Source: Chryseobacterium sp. Leaf201
Lineage (GTDB): Bacteria; Bacteroidota; Bacteroidia; Flavobacteriales; Weeksellaceae
NCBI RefSeq assembly: GCF_001421435.1
Contig: NZ_LMKA01000035.1
Location: 20,861 to 84,860, forward strand
Direction: 5' to 3'
DNA: 64,000 nt
Of the stretch, positions 7,912 to 16,480 are shown piece after piece. The position numbers were made by a program, and so were the translations under genes. Below the pieces are notes generated by a model. The model was not told where the DNA came from, searched no databases, and saw nothing but the letters and a program-made list of their open reading frames with translations. Each line of letters opens with the position of its first letter. The first letter of the stretch is position 1.

Positions 7912-8421
7912 ATGAAATTCAAGGCGTTATTATTGGCAGCAGCTTTAAGTACTTCAGCTCTTGCTTTTGCACAGGAGTCTAAAAAATTCGGTCCTCCGGC
8001 AGGAAATGCGGTAATCGGTGATACTTATGGCGGCGGAATTGCTTCTAATGCAGAATCTAAGGCTGTTTCAGTTGAAAAGTTGAGCAAGAAGCTTAAAAAA
8101 GACAACAAGAAAGCTGAAAATATTGCCGTGAAAGGAAAGGTAACTGATGTTTGTGAGAAAAAAGGATGCTGGTTAACGATCCAGACTGAAGATAATTCTC
8201 AGTTCTTCGTAAAAATGAAAGATTACGCATTTTTTGTTCCTACTGCTTTGAAAGGTAAGAATGTTGTGCTGGAAGGTACGGCAGAGAGAAAAGTAACTTC
8301 TGTTGACGAGCAGAAACATTATGCAGAAGATGCAAAAAAACCTCAGGCTGAAATCGACGCGATTACTGCCCCGAAGGAAGAAATCAGATTTGTAGCCAAC
8401 GGAATTAAAGTGGTTGACTAA
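7912..8421 (+). CDS. DUF4920 secreted protein
   Basis: The start is set at the ATG at 7912 (MKFKALLLAAALSTSALAFAQ), which begins a clear signal peptide; the upstream in-frame TTG is part of the promoter. The mature protein of about 148 residues contains the family signature GKVTDVCEKKGCWLTI, with two Cys six residues apart that may bind metal or form a disulfide. Then FFVKMKDYAFFVPTALKGKNVVLEG suggests an OB-like beta-barrel fold. Family members are periplasmic proteins of unknown role. It is monocistronic, with its own promoter and terminator. The predicted leader is only about 10 nt. Confidence 0.85.
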   Translation: MKFKALLLAAALSTSALAFAQESKKFGPPAGNAVIGDTYGGGIASNAESKAVSVEKLSKKLKKDNKKAENIAVKGKVTDVCEKKGCWLTIQTEDNSQFFVKMKDYAFFVPTALKGKNVVLEGTAERKVTSVDEQKHYAEDAKKPQAEIDAITAPKEEIRFVANGIKVVD

Positions 8422-8485
8422 TAAACCACTGTTTTAAAATTCCTAAAAATATAACAGGTTGAATAATCTGTAACGGATACCGGAT

Positions 8486-8519
8486 AAAAAGCGGAACAAT
8501 TAATTTGTTCCGCTTTTTT
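8486..8519. terminator. bidirectional terminator
   Basis: The 9-bp stem GCGGAACAA/TTGTTCCGC (8491-8499, 8505-8513) is flanked by AAAAA on the left and TTTTTT on the right. It sits between the convergent DUF4920 and peptidase genes. Confidence 0.85.
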
Positions 8520-9627
8520 AGTCTTCAATGGTAAAGTTTACTTCTGCATCCAGTTTCGGATATTTGCTTTCGGAAATAAATTTTTTCCCGGTACAGTCAA
8601 TTTCCTTCCATCCTTTCCGCTGCTTTACATCGCCCACTTCCATGACGAACGGCACAAAGGATATTTCATCTTTTCCTTCCTCTTTGATTTCTTTATACTG
8701 AACCGCTACATCCAGGATACATTCATGCGCGGTATTGAGTTTTACATTCCGGTAAATGATATCGTAATGCGTCTCTTTGTTTTCCGGAATTTCCAGATAC
8801 GTCTCCCAGCCTTCTGTTCCTGAGTTTAATTCAGTGATTGCTTTCAAAGCATAGTAAAGGGCAATGGTGTAATATTTCCGCGTTTCCTTTCTGGTATAAT
8901 CATCTATGAAATGTCCGCCTTCAAATAAAATAGTCGGCATTCCGGCTTTGATAAAATTATCGCCTGTGGAAGCCGGATAAAATTCATCAGAGTATCTCCC
9001 GATCTGACCCGGGATTATTTCTTTAAGCTGATGGTATACTTCGGCAATAACAGCCATGCATTTTTTTCTGTTCTCTGTTACGGTGCGCTCAACATTTTCG
9101 GAAGGTGCCAAAAATGAAAGCGTCGCCGGATGAATTCCGTCTGTTGTAAAAATCGTCCTCTGCTCATGGAGGTTCAGTGCATAATTATATTTTTTGGAAG
9201 CCGCTGCATTTTTCAGGAATTTAATCTCTTTACTGGCCTCGTTGTGAAAGTCCCGGTTCAGATCGATATCGGCTGCATTCAGGCGGGTCCATTTTTCGGA
9301 ACCGTCCGGGTTCAGCATAAATATAAAGTCAAGCTGTATTTTACTGAAAAAATCCTCCTTTAATTCCGGAACCTTTTCAAGCGTAGTTAAAAGGTCGAGC
9401 ATAGCATGGGTGGCATTGGACTCATTGCCGTGCATCTGGGACCATGCCAATATATGAATATCTCCGGAGCCTACCGTCAACTGATAAACAGGCTTATCAA
9501 GATACGACGTTCCGATCTGCTGAATATAATCGCTGAGATTGTGCTGTAAGTAATAAAATAATTTTTCAGGGGAAATATAGCGATTTGGGAAATCAGGGGT
9601 TTGCTGATAGAGTTGTTCAAATTTCAT
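8518..9627 (-). CDS. M14-family zinc carboxypeptidase-like protein
   Basis: The ATG at 9627 (MKFEQLYQQ) is preferred over an upstream in-frame TTG at 9633. The 369-residue protein has the zinc signature MHGNE (His66, Glu69) and NLHEQR (His154), the substrate-binding LNRDF (about 123-127), and FEGGHF further on. These mark an M14 metallocarboxypeptidase or succinylglutamate-desuccinylase-like fold. No signal peptide is visible, so it is probably cytosolic and trims peptides or amidated amino acids. TAAATTTG (minus, 9655-9648) provides a -7 box about 20 nt upstream of the ATG. Confidence 0.85.
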   Translation of the reverse strand: MKFEQLYQQTPDFPNRYISPEKLFYYLQHNLSDYIQQIGTSYLDKPVYQLTVGSGDIHILAWSQMHGNESNATHAMLDLLTTLEKVPELKEDFFSKIQLDFIFMLNPDGSEKWTRLNAADIDLNRDFHNEASKEIKFLKNAAASKKYNYALNLHEQRTIFTTDGIHPATLSFLAPSENVERTVTENRKKCMAVIAEVYHQLKEIIPGQIGRYSDEFYPASTGDNFIKAGMPTILFEGGHFIDDYTRKETRKYYTIALYYALKAITELNSGTEGWETYLEIPENKETHYDIIYRNVKLNTAHECILDVAVQYKEIKEEGKDEISFVPFVMEVGDVKQRKGWKEIDCTGKKFISESKYPKLDAEVNFTIED

Positions 9628-9903
9628 TAACAATTGTTTACAAAAACCAAATTTAACATTTTTGAGCGTAAAATTAAAATTAACATACGTAATTATGTTA
9701 AACGGTGTAAAATGACAATATGTCTGTTGGTAAAATTGTGGATTGCATATAATTTAATTATATACGTTTAAAATACTTAAAATCAGTATTTTATAAATTT
9801 CAATTAAACCATAATTACAATATAGCTTTAAGTAGTATTTTTACAGTTTATTCACATTTGGGCGTAAATAAATTAAACGATTTTCTATGTGGAAAAATTT
9901 ATC

Positions 9904-9927
9904 TTTACACTTGTATACAATTGTAAA
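9904..9927. promoter_or_regulatory. 24-bp near-perfect palindrome, distal operator candidate
   Basis: The halves TTTACACTTGTA and TACAATTGTAAA are reverse complements except at one position per arm. Each half overlaps a copy of TTTACAnnTGTAAA, the same sequence found four times before the XRE regulator. The 24 bp match 10377-10400 at 21 positions. Confidence 0.65.
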
Positions 9928-10053
9928 TTGTTAATAATTTAGAAATGTAATCCCTGATTTTTGCAGTAATTCGGATAGAATTTAAAAATGTAACTTAAAT
10001 CGGCCAGAGAAAAATTCAGGTGTATAATAAATCTCTGTATTCTGCTTAAATAA

Positions 10054-10085
10054 AGAGTATAGCTGATTATTCTAGACTCTTTTTC
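10054..10085 (+). terminator. orphan terminator-like hairpin
   Basis: AGAGTATAG (10054-10062) pairs with CTAGACTCT (10072-10080) apart from one mismatch and runs into TTTTTCCTTTT. No coding sequence ends nearby on the plus strand. It may end a small RNA starting somewhere after 9930. Confidence 0.45.
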
Positions 10086-10330
10086 CTTTTATCTATATTA
10101 AATAGCGTAATAAATCAGATATTTAGCGGTTCCCTACTCTATTAGGTTGCTTATAGGTCTAAAAACGCCTATTCACAGCGGTTAGAAGTATGTCTGAATC
10201 TATAATCAGGTCAATAAAAGATATCTTTGTTTACTTCATCCATTGCTTTAAGTATATATCAGAAGTTAGGATCGTGGGGAAAGTATGTTGAATAAAAAAC
10301 GCAGGAAAATTTGGAAGATATTATAAATAT

Positions 10331-10363
10331 TTGTCTATCAGTTATTTAAACCGTTTACTTTTG
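10331..10363 (+). promoter_or_regulatory. promoter of XRE regulator
   Basis: TTG at 10331-10333 and TACTTTTG at 10356-10363 with a 22-nt spacer fit the -33/-7 consensus. Transcription would begin near 10370, immediately before the operator cluster. Confidence 0.65.
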
Positions 10364-10376
10364 TATATTTTAATAA

Positions 10377-10434
10377 TTTACACTTGTTTACAATTGTATT
10401 TTGCATTTGTAAATTAAATGTTTACATTTGTAAA
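10377..10434. promoter_or_regulatory. operator cluster of XRE regulator
   Basis: Four copies of a TTTACAnnTGTAAA-like site begin at 10377, 10387, 10400 and 10421. The copy at 10421-10434 is a perfect TTTACATTTGTAAA. The offsets of 10, 13 and 21 bp are near whole helical turns for the first and third. The cluster lies between the promoter and the ATG at 10455, so bound protein would block initiation or elongation. Confidence 0.6.
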
Positions 10435-10454
10435 GTGATTTATAAACTGTTTTT

Positions 10455-11003
10455 ATGGGTTTAAATGAAAGAATTTCCAAGGTTATCGAATATTCACGTC
10501 TTACACCATCTGAATTTGCGGATGAGATCGATGTACAGCGTTCTTCTATTTCTCACATTACTTCCGGTAGAAATAAGCCGTCCCTTGAATTTATCATAAA
10601 AATAAAATCAAGATTCCCTGAGATCCTTTGGGACTGGCTGGTAACTGGTGAAGGCGAAATGTTAAAGTCTGAGCTGGCAGAAATCGTTGAACCGGATGAT
10701 GAGTCTGCTGAAATTACAGAGGAGGAAAAACCAACGCCTACATCACTTCCCGATCTTTTTACGATGATCAACAATGATAAAGATTTCGGGACTGAAGAAA
10801 GTGAACCGGAGCCTTCAAAAATAAATCTGCGAGAATCGTCTGAAGATGTACAACGCCCTGCACAGGAAAAAATAACCGATTCTCAGCGATTAGAGCATCA
10901 AAAAACCGAAATACTAAGTCAAGCTATTGGAAACCAGCAGGGTAACATCAAGCGTATCGTAATTTTTTATGACAACGGAAAATTCGAGAGTTTTGAGCCG
11001 TAA
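10455..11003 (+). CDS. XRE/CI-like helix-turn-helix regulator
   Basis: The protein has 182 residues. Positions 1-70 are a 434-type helix-turn-helix (ERISKVIEYSRLTPSEFADEIDVQRSSISHITSGRNKPSLEFIIKI), ending with the ILWDWLVTGEGEM segment typical of this group in flavobacteria. Residues 75-150 are acidic and Pro/Ser/Glu-rich, presumably a flexible linker. The C terminus (RIVIFYDNGKFESFEP) is short and conserved-looking and may mediate oligomerisation. The gene has its own promoter, a dyad operator cluster in the leader and a terminator, so it is a self-contained, probably autorepressed regulator. Its wider targets are unknown. Confidence 0.85.
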   Translation: MGLNERISKVIEYSRLTPSEFADEIDVQRSSISHITSGRNKPSLEFIIKIKSRFPEILWDWLVTGEGEMLKSELAEIVEPDDESAEITEEEKPTPTSLPDLFTMINNDKDFGTEESEPEPSKINLRESSEDVQRPAQEKITDSQRLEHQKTEILSQAIGNQQGNIKRIVIFYDNGKFESFEP

Positions 11004-11036
11004 AAAAACCTGATCATGAAAATGACCAGGTTTTTA
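11003..11036. terminator. bidirectional terminator
   Basis: AAAAACCTGaTCAT pairs with ATGAcCAGGTTTTT across a short A-rich loop. It lies between the XRE regulator and the convergent proline dehydrogenase gene. Confidence 0.75.
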
Positions 11037-11055
11037 TGTTAAGAAAAATGCTTAA

Positions 11056-12225
11056 TTATCTGCGGTTTCTTCTTTCAAGTTCTTTTTTAATAAGTCCGAG
11101 TTCCCTGCCGGTCTGTCCTGCAACGGATGTGTTTTCCTGGGCTCTTCTTGTCAAGTACGGCACAACGTCTTTCACCGGTCCGTAAGGAAGATATTTGGTG
11201 GCATTATATCCTTTGTCAGACAGGTAAAATGTGATATTGTCGCTCATTCCGTACAGCTGCCCGAAATAGATATGCGGATTGCCGTTTTCAAGATTTTTAG
11301 CTTTCATTTTGTCCATTACCAGCTCAGAAGAAATTTCATTATGGGTCCCGAAGAACGCTGAAACTTTATCCGGGTGGTTCATGACAAAATCAATTCCTGC
11401 ATTGTAATTTTTATCGGAAGCCTCCTTATTCGGCTGGATCGGATCCGGATATCCTTTCTCTGCTGCCCTTGCTCTTTCCTTCTCCATATAAGCGCCACGG
11501 ACAATTTTATACCCGATAAAATAGGCTTTTTCCTTAGCTCTCTGAAGATGTCCTTCCATATATTCCAACCTTCCGGTCCTGTACATCTGAATCGTATTCC
11601 ACACAATAGGTTTTTCGCGGTTGTATTTTTCCATCATCTCTTCGCAAAGGTGATCCGCTGCATCCTGCATCCAGGTTTCCTCTGCATCCACCATTACTTT
11701 CTTGTCATTTTCATGGCATAATTTACACACTTCATCAAACCTTTTTACTACTCTTTCCCATTCTTCTTTCTGGCTTGATGTAAGTTCCGCTTTCTTTCCT
11801 ACCGCTTCATACAGGTCAATTCTTCCGAATGCGGTCGGTTTAAAAACAATAAAAGGAATTGCAGGATTACCCACAGAAAATCTTACGATGTCTTTAATCT
11901 CACGGCAAACTGCATCAAAGGTTTCTTCATCTTCCTTACCTTCGATAGAATAATCAAAGATACTTCCCACGCCTCTTTTGAAGAGCTGCTTTACAACTTT
12001 CATGCTTTCTTCACGGGTTTCACCGCCGCAAAACTGTTCGAATAAAGTATTTTTTACAATTCCGCCGACAAAAGGAAAGTTATGATGAACCGTGAAATTG
12101 AGCACGGAAGTTCCTACTTTGGTAAGGGCCGGCTGTTCAATCATCCTGAACATCCAATACGCTTTCTTTAACTGTGCATCGGTTTTGTCCGCAAATGCAA
12201 CTTTAGTATCGTTAAAAATGGGCAT
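11056..12225 (-). CDS. proline dehydrogenase
   Basis: This FAD enzyme oxidises proline to pyrroline-5-carboxylate, feeding electrons to the quinone pool. The 389-residue protein is a stand-alone PRODH domain (TIM barrel) without the P5C-dehydrogenase half of PutA. The FAD/proline-binding stretch GYKIVRGAYMEKERARA lies near residue 245, and YLPYGPVKDVVPYLTRRAQEN near the C terminus supplies the paired Arg residues that bind the carboxylate. It is probably peripherally membrane-associated. It is monocistronic. CAAATGTA at 12250-12257 (minus TACATTTG) is a -7 candidate. Confidence 0.93.
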   Translation of the reverse strand: MPIFNDTKVAFADKTDAQLKKAYWMFRMIEQPALTKVGTSVLNFTVHHNFPFVGGIVKNTLFEQFCGGETREESMKVVKQLFKRGVGSIFDYSIEGKEDEETFDAVCREIKDIVRFSVGNPAIPFIVFKPTAFGRIDLYEAVGKKAELTSSQKEEWERVVKRFDEVCKLCHENDKKVMVDAEETWMQDAADHLCEEMMEKYNREKPIVWNTIQMYRTGRLEYMEGHLQRAKEKAYFIGYKIVRGAYMEKERARAAEKGYPDPIQPNKEASDKNYNAGIDFVMNHPDKVSAFFGTHNEISSELVMDKMKAKNLENGNPHIYFGQLYGMSDNITFYLSDKGYNATKYLPYGPVKDVVPYLTRRAQENTSVAGQTGRELGLIKKELERRNRR

Positions 12226-12289
12226 TATTTATATAAATTTTAGGTTCTGCAAATGTAGCAATAAGAGAAGGTTTTTTAAAGAAATTTTT

Positions 12290-13219
12290 CTATAATTTAC
12301 CTTCGATCCCATTAAGGAGCATCGCGATAATTCCTGCAAAAACCCAAAATCTCAGAATATTGAGGGTCAGGAATTTGCTTTTCCTTGAGTGGTTAAGTAT
12401 CAGATAAATACAGAGGATAAGAACAAACAGTCCTCCTGTAAAGTAATAAGCCATAAACCCGGAAATTCCGGTCCTCATTATTATTTTCATCGAAACCGCC
12501 ATGGTAATCACCAGCAGTGAAACGATAATTGCTTTGGTAGTTCTGTTTGAAAAATAGTTCGGGACTGTAGTATAACCAAAGGCTTTGTCAACACTCTTCG
12601 TTAATGTGTCTTTTACGATATCAATGCACAGAAGGATCAAAAACAGAAACACTGCCATTAACAGAACCTTCTTTGAAAAGGTTTCATAATATACCATCAT
12701 CCCGAAAAACGGATAAAGCGTAAGGCTCACAAAGGTAAGATTGTTTAAAATTAACAGGCGGCTGAGCTTATGGCTGTACAGCCACATGAAAAACTGATAG
12801 ACCAAAAAAAAGACAAAAACCCTGTGCGAGATCATCCATGCTACCCCAAGGGAAACTGCACTTAGAAACAGATATGCATACAGGAAATATTTCTGTTTGA
12901 TAAAGCTCTGGATCCTCGTCCGGAAAGGCTTTACAATATGGTCTTTTTCAAAATCATAAAACTGGTTGATGATTCCGCCGGCCAGAATGGTAAGAACCGT
13001 ACAGAAAATAATGCCGTGAACCTTAAAATCAAAAACGAATTTCCTGAACGTTTCATCCTGGTTGAACAGGAAGAACGTAGATACGTACAGCGCAAAAGTA
13101 AGCAGGATGGCAACAAAAAAGCGGGCTCCCAGAAGAAAGCCCACAAATTGTGAAAATCTGTAAAAAAAAGATTTTTGGATATAATTTCTCTGTTGGAAAG
13201 TTTCTTTTTCAGAATTCAT
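12290..13219 (-). CDS. UbiA-family prenyltransferase
   Basis: This 309-residue integral membrane protein has about eight to nine hydrophobic segments. The first Asp-rich motif is NQFYDFEKD (Asn85, Asp89, Asp93), matching NDxxDxxxD except for its second position. The second is DIVKDTLTKSVD (Asp200, Asp204, Asp211), which lacks one usual Asp. UbiA enzymes transfer isoprenyl diphosphates to acceptors. It ends 10 bp downstream of a mevalonate-kinase-like gene and is surely co-transcribed with it, fitting an isoprenoid role. The acceptor is unknown; in flavobacteria similar proteins are often named geranylgeranylglycerol-phosphate transferases on weak evidence. Confidence 0.85.
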   Translation of the reverse strand: MNSEKETFQQRNYIQKSFFYRFSQFVGFLLGARFFVAILLTFALYVSTFFLFNQDETFRKFVFDFKVHGIIFCTVLTILAGGIINQFYDFEKDHIVKPFRTRIQSFIKQKYFLYAYLFLSAVSLGVAWMISHRVFVFFLVYQFFMWLYSHKLSRLLILNNLTFVSLTLYPFFGMMVYYETFSKKVLLMAVFLFLILLCIDIVKDTLTKSVDKAFGYTTVPNYFSNRTTKAIIVSLLVITMAVSMKIIMRTGISGFMAYYFTGGLFVLILCIYLILNHSRKSKFLTLNILRFWVFAGIIAMLLNGIEGKL

Positions 13220-13229
13220 TCACAACAGT

Positions 13230-14156
13230 TTAGAATCTGTAAATCACTTCTTTCTGGAAGCCGTCAAGCATTTTTTCTGCTTTTTCGTAATCTTTGGTGA
13301 AACCTAATATATAACCGCCGCCGCCGCTTCCGCAGAGCTTAAGATAATACGCATTGGAATCCAGTCCTTTTTTCCAGATATTAAAAATACTCTCCGGGAT
13401 CATCGGGCGGAAATGTTCATAAGCCCAATAGGAAAGCTTTTTAAGGTTTCTGAAAAACGGATTCATATCTTTTTTCAGGAAAGAATCAATACAGGCGTTG
13501 TTGTAGCGGATAAACTCTTCTTTTAATGTTTTACGGAATCCTTCAGTCTTCATTTTTTCAAAGAAGATCTGGATCATCGGGCCTGTTTCGCCTGTAATTC
13601 CTGAGTCAATTAAAAAAATGGCCCCTTTCCCTTCTTCACCATCCGGAATGGCTACCTTATCTAAGTTCTCTCTGTTTTCAATAAGAATCGGCAGGTTCAT
13701 GTAACAGATCAAAGGATCCATCCCTGAACTTTTACCGTGGAAATAGCTTTCCATTTCTCCGAAAACGGCTTTTAACTGTTTCAGGTTATCTTTGGAAATA
13801 CTTTCAGGATTTAATTTACTGACCGAATATCTTTCAAAAATTGCGGCTACCAAAGCACCTGAACTTCCTACTCCATATCCCTGCGGAATATTGGAATCAA
13901 AGAAAAGCCCGTCCTGAATATCTTTTTTAAATCTTTTAATATCAAGTTTAAATTCGTCTGACAGATTCAGTACTGAAAGGAAATCCGAATATTTCTGAAG
14001 ATGTTGATTTGATTTTTTTTCAAACTCAGAACCGAGATCTGAAAACTTCAGCGCCCCTTTATAAAAACTGTAGGGAACTACAAGCCCCTGAGAATCTTCA
14101 ATCATGCCGTACTCGCCGAACAAAATGATTTTTGCGTAAAATAAAGGGTTCGTCAT
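13230..14156 (-). CDS. GHMP kinase, probably mevalonate kinase
   Basis: I set the start at the ATG at 14156 (MTNPLFYAKIILFGEYG). A further upstream in-frame ATG at 14255 would lie beyond the promoter and add a tail unlike the family. The 308-residue protein begins with the AKIILFGEYG substrate-binding motif and has the GHMP ATP-binding loop PQGYGVGSSGAL (91-102) and a C-terminal LCGSGGGGYILGF motif. It phosphorylates a small alcohol, most likely mevalonate in the mevalonate pathway used by Flavobacteriia. It is co-transcribed with the UbiA-type gene downstream. Confidence 0.85.
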   Translation of the reverse strand: MTNPLFYAKIILFGEYGMIEDSQGLVVPYSFYKGALKFSDLGSEFEKKSNQHLQKYSDFLSVLNLSDEFKLDIKRFKKDIQDGLFFDSNIPQGYGVGSSGALVAAIFERYSVSKLNPESISKDNLKQLKAVFGEMESYFHGKSSGMDPLICYMNLPILIENRENLDKVAIPDGEEGKGAIFLIDSGITGETGPMIQIFFEKMKTEGFRKTLKEEFIRYNNACIDSFLKKDMNPFFRNLKKLSYWAYEHFRPMIPESIFNIWKKGLDSNAYYLKLCGSGGGGYILGFTKDYEKAEKMLDGFQKEVIYRF

Positions 14157-14180
14157 TTTATGAGGGTAAATAAATTTCTG

Positions 14181-14213
14181 CAAATTTATGATTATTCTGC
14201 TGAATATATGCAA
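14181..14213 (-). promoter_or_regulatory. promoter of the GHMP kinase-UbiA operon
   Basis: On the minus strand, TTG (14213-14211) and TAAATTTG (14188-14181) are 22 nt apart. The predicted transcript starts near 14174, supporting the ATG at 14156. Confidence 0.65.
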
Positions 14214-14271
14214 AATCCACGCCGAATTGTGATGCATTTTAAAACGGCAGATCAAGGATTTGAATGATATA

Positions 14272-14298
14272 TAAAAAAAGCCTGATAAAAATCAGGCT
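14272..14298 (-). terminator. terminator of the T9SS metalloprotease gene
   Basis: The perfect 8-bp stem AGCCTGAT/ATCAGGCT with AAAA loop runs into seven T residues on the minus strand. Confidence 0.85.
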
Positions 14299-14314
14299 CT
14301 CTTGTTATTTAAAT

Positions 14315-16480
14315 TTACTGTTTAATCAGCTTCTTGGTGACTTTCTGTTTTTCCGTTTCTATGGTTACTACATAATTTCCGGTCTGTACAGAAGAAATAT
14401 TAATATCAATCTTAGTTCCTTTTAAAGAAGATTCTGATTTAATCAGCCTTCCTGCTTCATCATACATCTTAAATGATTTTAAAGCATCTTTGGAAGAAAT
14501 GGTAATAATATTTCTTGCCGGGTTCGGATAAATACTTACTGAATTATCCTTTGTATTCACATCTTCCACGGCCAGTACTGCACATGAGAAATTCGCTTTC
14601 CATCCGCTTTCATTCACTTCGGGATCTGATACGAACCTCACGGTAATTGCTCCTGAAGGGTGTGTTGATGTAAAAGTTCCGGGCACTACAGCTCCTGTTA
14701 AAGCATTTCCTGTGGCAAACATCGGCGAGGCAGTAGAAGGACCGTTATAAATATACATATAATCATAGCCATCCTCCAGCGAGAATTCCGTAAAACTCAT
14801 GCTTAATGCGCCTGAGCTCGGGTAGAATGTTTTTACAGTCGTCTGGTTATCGCCGTAATTTCCTGTCGTTCCTCCGGCATCTGTAAATGAAGCTCCGCCA
14901 CACCAGTCGGCATCCGTCATGAACAATTGTGTCCTCTGGTATCCTGCAGAACAGTTTGTTCCTACTGATAATAAATAATAAGTCGCCGGCTGAAGGCTTG
15001 AAAAGCTGAATGATTGTGTAGCCGTAGTTCCTGTTGATACCGGGGTTCCGTCAAATTTCGTCAGTTTATATTTCCATGAAGCAGAAGTAGCATCTGTAAA
15101 TGCTGCATTTGCAGAAATCTGTGTAATATTTGAAACAGACAGACCGGTAATAGTTGTAGAACAGGCCGTTGTACAGTTTGTTCCCAGGCAAGCTTTGGAA
15201 TCTACGGTATTCCTGATCAAGGCACCCGGCTGAGGGCCGAATCCGTTGGTAAAGTTAATCCCGACTCCTGAAATCAAATGGCAATAGCTCATAATGGTTC
15301 CTTTTACTGCAGTGGAAGGAATAGGACCGTTACAGCCTTCGTTCGCACCTGCTGCCGGACCGCATCCGTCAATAGCCGTATTGTTTCCGTTCCAGGCACA
15401 GGCATGGGTATGCGGAGAACCTAAGCTGTGGCCCATTTCGTGAGTCATCGCCATGATTGTCCATGAATAAACCGGAACGTTATTGTACGTCTGGGAAGCT
15501 CCAGAGTAGGCATGCCGGCTTGTTGTACACAGTGAATTTACATACGCCACACTTGTAGTGGAAGGCTGATTCACGAGGTGAGCCAGATCTCCATTGAATG
15601 TCTGTCTGTTTGTTCTGAAGCTTGCGAGGTTAGCTCCGGGTGCTCCGGTATAAGGATCTGCGGTAGTCCAGATAAAAATCTCGTTCAGGGCAATCCTTAC
15701 ATCGTCATTGGTATAAAGTGTTGCTATATTATTATGGATAGCTGTCAGCCAGTTTGATGTGGTCGTAGTGCTGGAACCGTTGTTTACATACGGTGTGTAG
15801 CAAATTTCATAATAGACTCTCACACAGTTCTGTGTCAGGGCCTTTCCCGTATTTTTCTGTGCATCCGGATCAAAAGACACTTTCTGCTTCTGGTTTTCTG
15901 CCAGTTCGTCAATTCCGCAGACAAAAGGATTTATCCCCGTTAATTTTGAATCTGAATAGCTGACAAAGTCTTCGGAATTTTTTACTTTTCCTACAATGAT
16001 ATTCCCCAGTTCCGGCGTTGAAGCCACCCCTACGATATCATTATCAAAAAAACTGAAGGCAACAACGGACTGGCTGTCTCCTTTTACGATCCCCTGATAA
16101 TAGACTCCGGGCGTATAATTTACGATTTCTCCCGTATTGGTTGTTACTTTGAAATCATTGGTGAAAATCTGGTTTCTGTACAGTTCCATGGTAATCTGCT
16201 TCCCGTCAAAAGGGAAAGATACTTCCAGGTATTCCGGTTTATCGTAAACCAGTTTTTTCAGCTGCTTGCTGTTTACACGGATTACAGAAATATCTGTAGC
16301 CGATCGCTTGTATTCAGCTAATTTGTCTGATGCATTATCTGTTGTAAACAGATCAAATTTTTCGAAATTTTTCTTCTGAGCATGGTATTCTGAAACTTTC
16401 TGGGCAATGGGCCTTATGTTTTGGGAAAAGCCCAGGACCATACACTGAAGAATACAGAATACAAGAATTTTTTTTATCAT
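14315..16480 (-). CDS. secreted metzincin metalloprotease with CUB-like and T9SS sorting domains
   Basis: The 721-residue protein starts with a signal peptide (1-19, ending GFSQ) and a propeptide to about residue 215. A reprolysin-like catalytic domain follows, with the zinc site HEMGHSLGSPH (His347, Glu348, His351, His357) and the Met-turn GTIMSYC (394-400). Residues about 440-522 resemble a fibronectin III domain, 526-634 a CUB-like beta-sandwich (DGYDYMYIYNGPS), and 648-721 a type A T9SS sorting domain (SIYPNPARN...VTKKLIKQ). It is exported through the type IX system and probably degrades extracellular protein. It is monocistronic. Confidence 0.92.
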   Translation of the reverse strand: MIKKILVFCILQCMVLGFSQNIRPIAQKVSEYHAQKKNFEKFDLFTTDNASDKLAEYKRSATDISVIRVNSKQLKKLVYDKPEYLEVSFPFDGKQITMELYRNQIFTNDFKVTTNTGEIVNYTPGVYYQGIVKGDSQSVVAFSFFDNDIVGVASTPELGNIIVGKVKNSEDFVSYSDSKLTGINPFVCGIDELAENQKQKVSFDPDAQKNTGKALTQNCVRVYYEICYTPYVNNGSSTTTTSNWLTAIHNNIATLYTNDDVRIALNEIFIWTTADPYTGAPGANLASFRTNRQTFNGDLAHLVNQPSTTSVAYVNSLCTTSRHAYSGASQTYNNVPVYSWTIMAMTHEMGHSLGSPHTHACAWNGNNTAIDGCGPAAGANEGCNGPIPSTAVKGTIMSYCHLISGVGINFTNGFGPQPGALIRNTVDSKACLGTNCTTACSTTITGLSVSNITQISANAAFTDATSASWKYKLTKFDGTPVSTGTTATQSFSFSSLQPATYYLLSVGTNCSAGYQRTQLFMTDADWCGGASFTDAGGTTGNYGDNQTTVKTFYPSSGALSMSFTEFSLEDGYDYMYIYNGPSTASPMFATGNALTGAVVPGTFTSTHPSGAITVRFVSDPEVNESGWKANFSCAVLAVEDVNTKDNSVSIYPNPARNIITISSKDALKSFKMYDEAGRLIKSESSLKGTKIDINISSVQTGNYVVTIETEKQKVTKKLIKQ

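Larger units (their letters stand above)
9628..10454. other. 827-bp intergenic region rich in dyad operators
   Basis: This very AT-rich gap has no convincing open frame on either strand. It contains the peptidase promoter at its left end, a near-perfect 24-bp palindrome at 9904-9927, a terminator-like hairpin at 10054-10085, the promoter of the XRE regulator at 10331-10363 and an operator cluster at 10377-10434. The combination suggests a regulatory region, possibly with a small RNA ending near 10085. Confidence 0.6.
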
